Below, piece after piece: positions 62,173 through 64,000 of a DNA stretch of 64,000 nucleotides; positions within the stretch are counted from its first letter, which is position 1; each line of letters begins with the position of its first letter. The stretch spans positions 124,001 to 188,000 of the forward strand of contig NZ_VXCA01000004.1 of assembly GCF_011369485.1 (NCBI RefSeq), read 5' to 3'. Below the pieces are notes generated by a model. The model was not told the DNA's origin and did no database searches. It saw only the letters and a list, made by a program, of their open reading frames with translations. Both the position numbers and the translations under genes were made by a program. Source of the stretch: Pseudomonas atagonensis. Lineage in GTDB: Bacteria; Pseudomonadota; Gammaproteobacteria; Pseudomonadales; Pseudomonadaceae.

Positions 62173-63600
62173 ATGCATATGTCCCAGATGTCCCGGCAAG
62201 ATCCGTTGATCGAGAATCACACGGTCGACTACGTCCCACTCGCGGAACGCCACGGGAAGGCCCGCGACCTTTTCACCCTTTGGTTCAGCACCAACATTGC
62301 GCCACTGCCCATCGTCACCGGCGCCATGGTGATTCAGGTGTTCCATCTTGATTTGCTCTGGGGGCTGCTGGCGATTGCGCTGGGGCACCTGATCGGCGGG
62401 GTGGTGATTGCTCTGGCGTCGGCACAAGGCCCACGCATGGGCATTCCGCAAATGGTTCAGAGCCGTGGTCAGTTCGGGCGTTATGGGGCGCTGTTGATCG
62501 TGTTCTTTGCGGCGATCATCTACATCGGCTTCTTCATTTCAAACATCGTGCTTGCCGGTAAGTCGATCGTCGGCATCGCGCCGTCGGTGCCGGCACCACT
62601 GAGCATTTTGATCGGCGCGTTGGCTGCTACGGCAATCGGCGTGATTGGCTACAACTTCATTCACACGCTGAACCGGATCGGCACCTGGGTGATGGGCAGC
62701 GCATTGCTCGCGGGCTTCGTCTACATCTTTGCCCATGACTTGCCGGCGGATTTCCTCACCCGGGGCAGCTTCAATCTGTCCGGCTGGCTGGCGACGGTGT
62801 CGCTGGGGATCATTTGGCAGATCAGCTTTTCGCCGTACGTGTCCGACTATTCGCGGTATCTGCCGGCGGATATTGGTATTGCCAAGCCGTTCTGGGCGAC
62901 CTATCTGGGCGCGACGCTGGGCACGATTCTGTCGTTCAGTTTCGGCGCCGTCGCGGTGTTGGCGACCCCGGAAGGCACCGAGGCAATGGTCGCGGTCAAG
63001 CAGTCGACGGGTTGGTTGGGACCGATTCTGATGGTGCTGTTCCTGCTGAATATCATCAGTCACAACGCGCTGAATCTGTACGGTGCGGTGCTGTCGATCA
63101 TCACCTCGATCCAGACCTTCGTCAGCCAGTGGACGCCGAGCATCAAGGTGCGTGTGGTGCTCTCGAGTGTCGTCTTGGCAGGTTGCTGCCTGGTGGCGCT
63201 CGGCGCCTCGGCGGATTTCATTTCCGAGTTCATCGGATTGATTCTCGCGCTGTTGCTGGTGCTGGTGCCGTGGGCGTCGATCAACCTGATCGACTTCTAC
63301 CTGATCAAGCGCGGTAACTACGACATCACCTCGATCTTCCGTGCAGACGGCGGGATTTACGGGCGCTTTAATCTGCACGCAATCGTTGCCTATTTCATCG
63401 GCATCATCGTGCAACTGCCGTTCGCCAACACTTCGCTGTACGTCGGGCCTTACGCAAATCTGGTCGATGGCGCGGATCTGTCGTGGCTGGTCGGCCTGGT
63501 GGTGACCGTTCCGTTGTATTACTGCCTGGCGACACGTAGCAAGGCTCAACAGACCTGTGGCGAGGGGATTTATCCCCGTTCGGCTGCGAAGCAGTCGTGA
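62173..63600 (+). CDS. NCS1-family nucleobase/cation symporter (second copy)
   Basis: A 475-residue permease, paralogous to the one at 30493 along its full length by eye (YVPLAERHGKARDLFTLWF, AQGPRMGIPQMVQSRGQFG, SDYSRYLPADI). It imports a nitrogenous heterocycle, probably the substrate of the LLM monooxygenase. ATGs at 62173 and 62179 are both possible. The last 14 codons (CGEGIYPRSAAKQS) lie inside a REP element that also provides the stop, so its native C-terminus has been replaced or extended. Confidence 0.86.
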   Translation: MHMSQMSRQDPLIENHTVDYVPLAERHGKARDLFTLWFSTNIAPLPIVTGAMVIQVFHLDLLWGLLAIALGHLIGGVVIALASAQGPRMGIPQMVQSRGQFGRYGALLIVFFAAIIYIGFFISNIVLAGKSIVGIAPSVPAPLSILIGALAATAIGVIGYNFIHTLNRIGTWVMGSALLAGFVYIFAHDLPADFLTRGSFNLSGWLATVSLGIIWQISFSPYVSDYSRYLPADIGIAKPFWATYLGATLGTILSFSFGAVAVLATPEGTEAMVAVKQSTGWLGPILMVLFLLNIISHNALNLYGAVLSIITSIQTFVSQWTPSIKVRVVLSSVVLAGCCLVALGASADFISEFIGLILALLLVLVPWASINLIDFYLIKRGNYDITSIFRADGGIYGRFNLHAIVAYFIGIIVQLPFANTSLYVGPYANLVDGADLSWLVGLVVTVPLYYCLATRSKAQQTCGEGIYPRSAAKQS

Positions 63601-63679
63601 AATCAGCGAATGCGGTTTTCCTCTAGGTTGAGGGGGCCGCTTCGCAGCCCATCGGGGATAAATCCCCTCGCCATAAGGG
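63556..63679. repeat. REPIN, third family
   Basis: Two inverted REPs, TGGCGAGGGGATTTATCCCC at 63559-63578 and its inverse at 63652-63673, with GGCTGCGAAGC arms and about 40 bases between. The left copy lies within the end of the NCS1 reading frame. The remaining gap to 63895 contains no gene. Confidence 0.9.
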
Positions 63680-63895
63680 ATTTCTAATCCTCTCTCCGCA
63701 TTCGGGTGGTCATTCAAATTGGCCATATCGATCCCCTTTTGGCCCATCACCCACTGTGCTCCAGCGGCGCTGTCGGCAAGAATCGAACGCACAATCAAAA
63801 GCTGGATCTGCCTTACCCTTGGCTACCTTTCAAGCCGCTGCCGTGTACAGAACATAAAAACCATCGATCTCACGCCGCATTTTGGGGAAACAACC

Positions 63896-64000
63896 ATGGT
63901 CACGATGAAACGCATTCTGGGTGCCACCGTGTGTGGGCTGACGCTGCTGGCCAGCGCGGTTCAGGCCGAGCAGCGCGAACTGCGGGTGTACAACTGGGCG
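63896..64000 (+). CDS. polyamine-type ABC substrate-binding protein, partial
   Basis: The first 35 residues of a periplasmic protein: signal peptide MVTMKRILGATVCGLTLLAS, cleavage after VQA, then ELRVYNWA, the start typical of PotF/SpuD-type putrescine/spermidine-binding proteins. GGGGAA lies upstream. The gene runs off the window end, so only the start is known. Confidence 0.7.
   Translation, partial: MVTMKRILGATVCGLTLLASAVQAEQRELRVYNWA

Overview
The window looks like a chromosomal segment of a fluorescent-group Pseudomonas. Evidence: GC-rich third codon positions, Pseudomonas-typical small families (DUF1652, DUF3087, DUF2784, molbindin, an arylesterase very close to the P. fluorescens enzyme), three different families of REP hairpins resembling those of P. 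fluorescens, and a RAYT-like REP-associated tyrosine transposase. No rRNA, tRNA or CRISPR array was seen.

1-24 kb is mostly core metabolism and regulation: an XRE-cupin regulator with a flavoprotein; ppnN (nucleotide 5'-monophosphate nucleosidase); an AzlCD branched-chain amino acid exporter; a YedK/HMCES-like protein; a sulfonate-type ABC permease and two binding proteins without an ATPase; a lipoprotein polysaccharide deacetylase; an Rrf2 regulator divergent from an NDH-2-like flavoprotein; a DUF6338 membrane protein coupled to a 41-residue mini-protein; an ECF sigma factor with no anti-sigma gene beside it; a YdiJ-type D-2-hydroxyglutarate dehydrogenase; and two half-size PqiA/LetA proteins without an MCE partner. 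23-30 kb holds an SDR/MFS pair with its LysR gene, sad (succinate-semialdehyde dehydrogenase) with its divergent PtrR-type regulator, an M24 peptidase and a molbindin.

30.4-37 kb is a probable catabolic island for a nitrogenous compound: NCS1 permease, LysR regulator, ArgE-like M20 deacylase, DUF1028 hydrolase, RidA-family deaminase and a flavin monooxygenase. A second half-cluster at 60-64 kb carries a closely related NCS1 permease with a two-component LLM flavin monooxygenase plus flavin reductase, and the start of a polyamine-type binding protein. 37-42 kb contains a thioesterase, a LysE exporter, an orphan GAF histidine kinase, YghU, an arylesterase and its divergent HxlR regulator.

42.1-58.8 kb is the most interesting part: a contact-dependent growth inhibition (CDI) locus with cdiB, a 3385-residue cdiA and an overlapping cdiI. 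It is followed by a graveyard and array: a displaced orphan toxin tail with its coupled immunity gene, four copies of a transposase leader sequence, an intact RAYT-like transposase bounded by perfect 17-bp inverted ends, and three further tandem paralogues of the orphan immunity gene, the last one frameshifted. This arrangement suggests that toxin/immunity tails are captured, displaced and retained as an immunity memory, with RAYT leader copies marking the cassette junctions. A glycosyltransferase gene closes the island before housekeeping-like sequence resumes.
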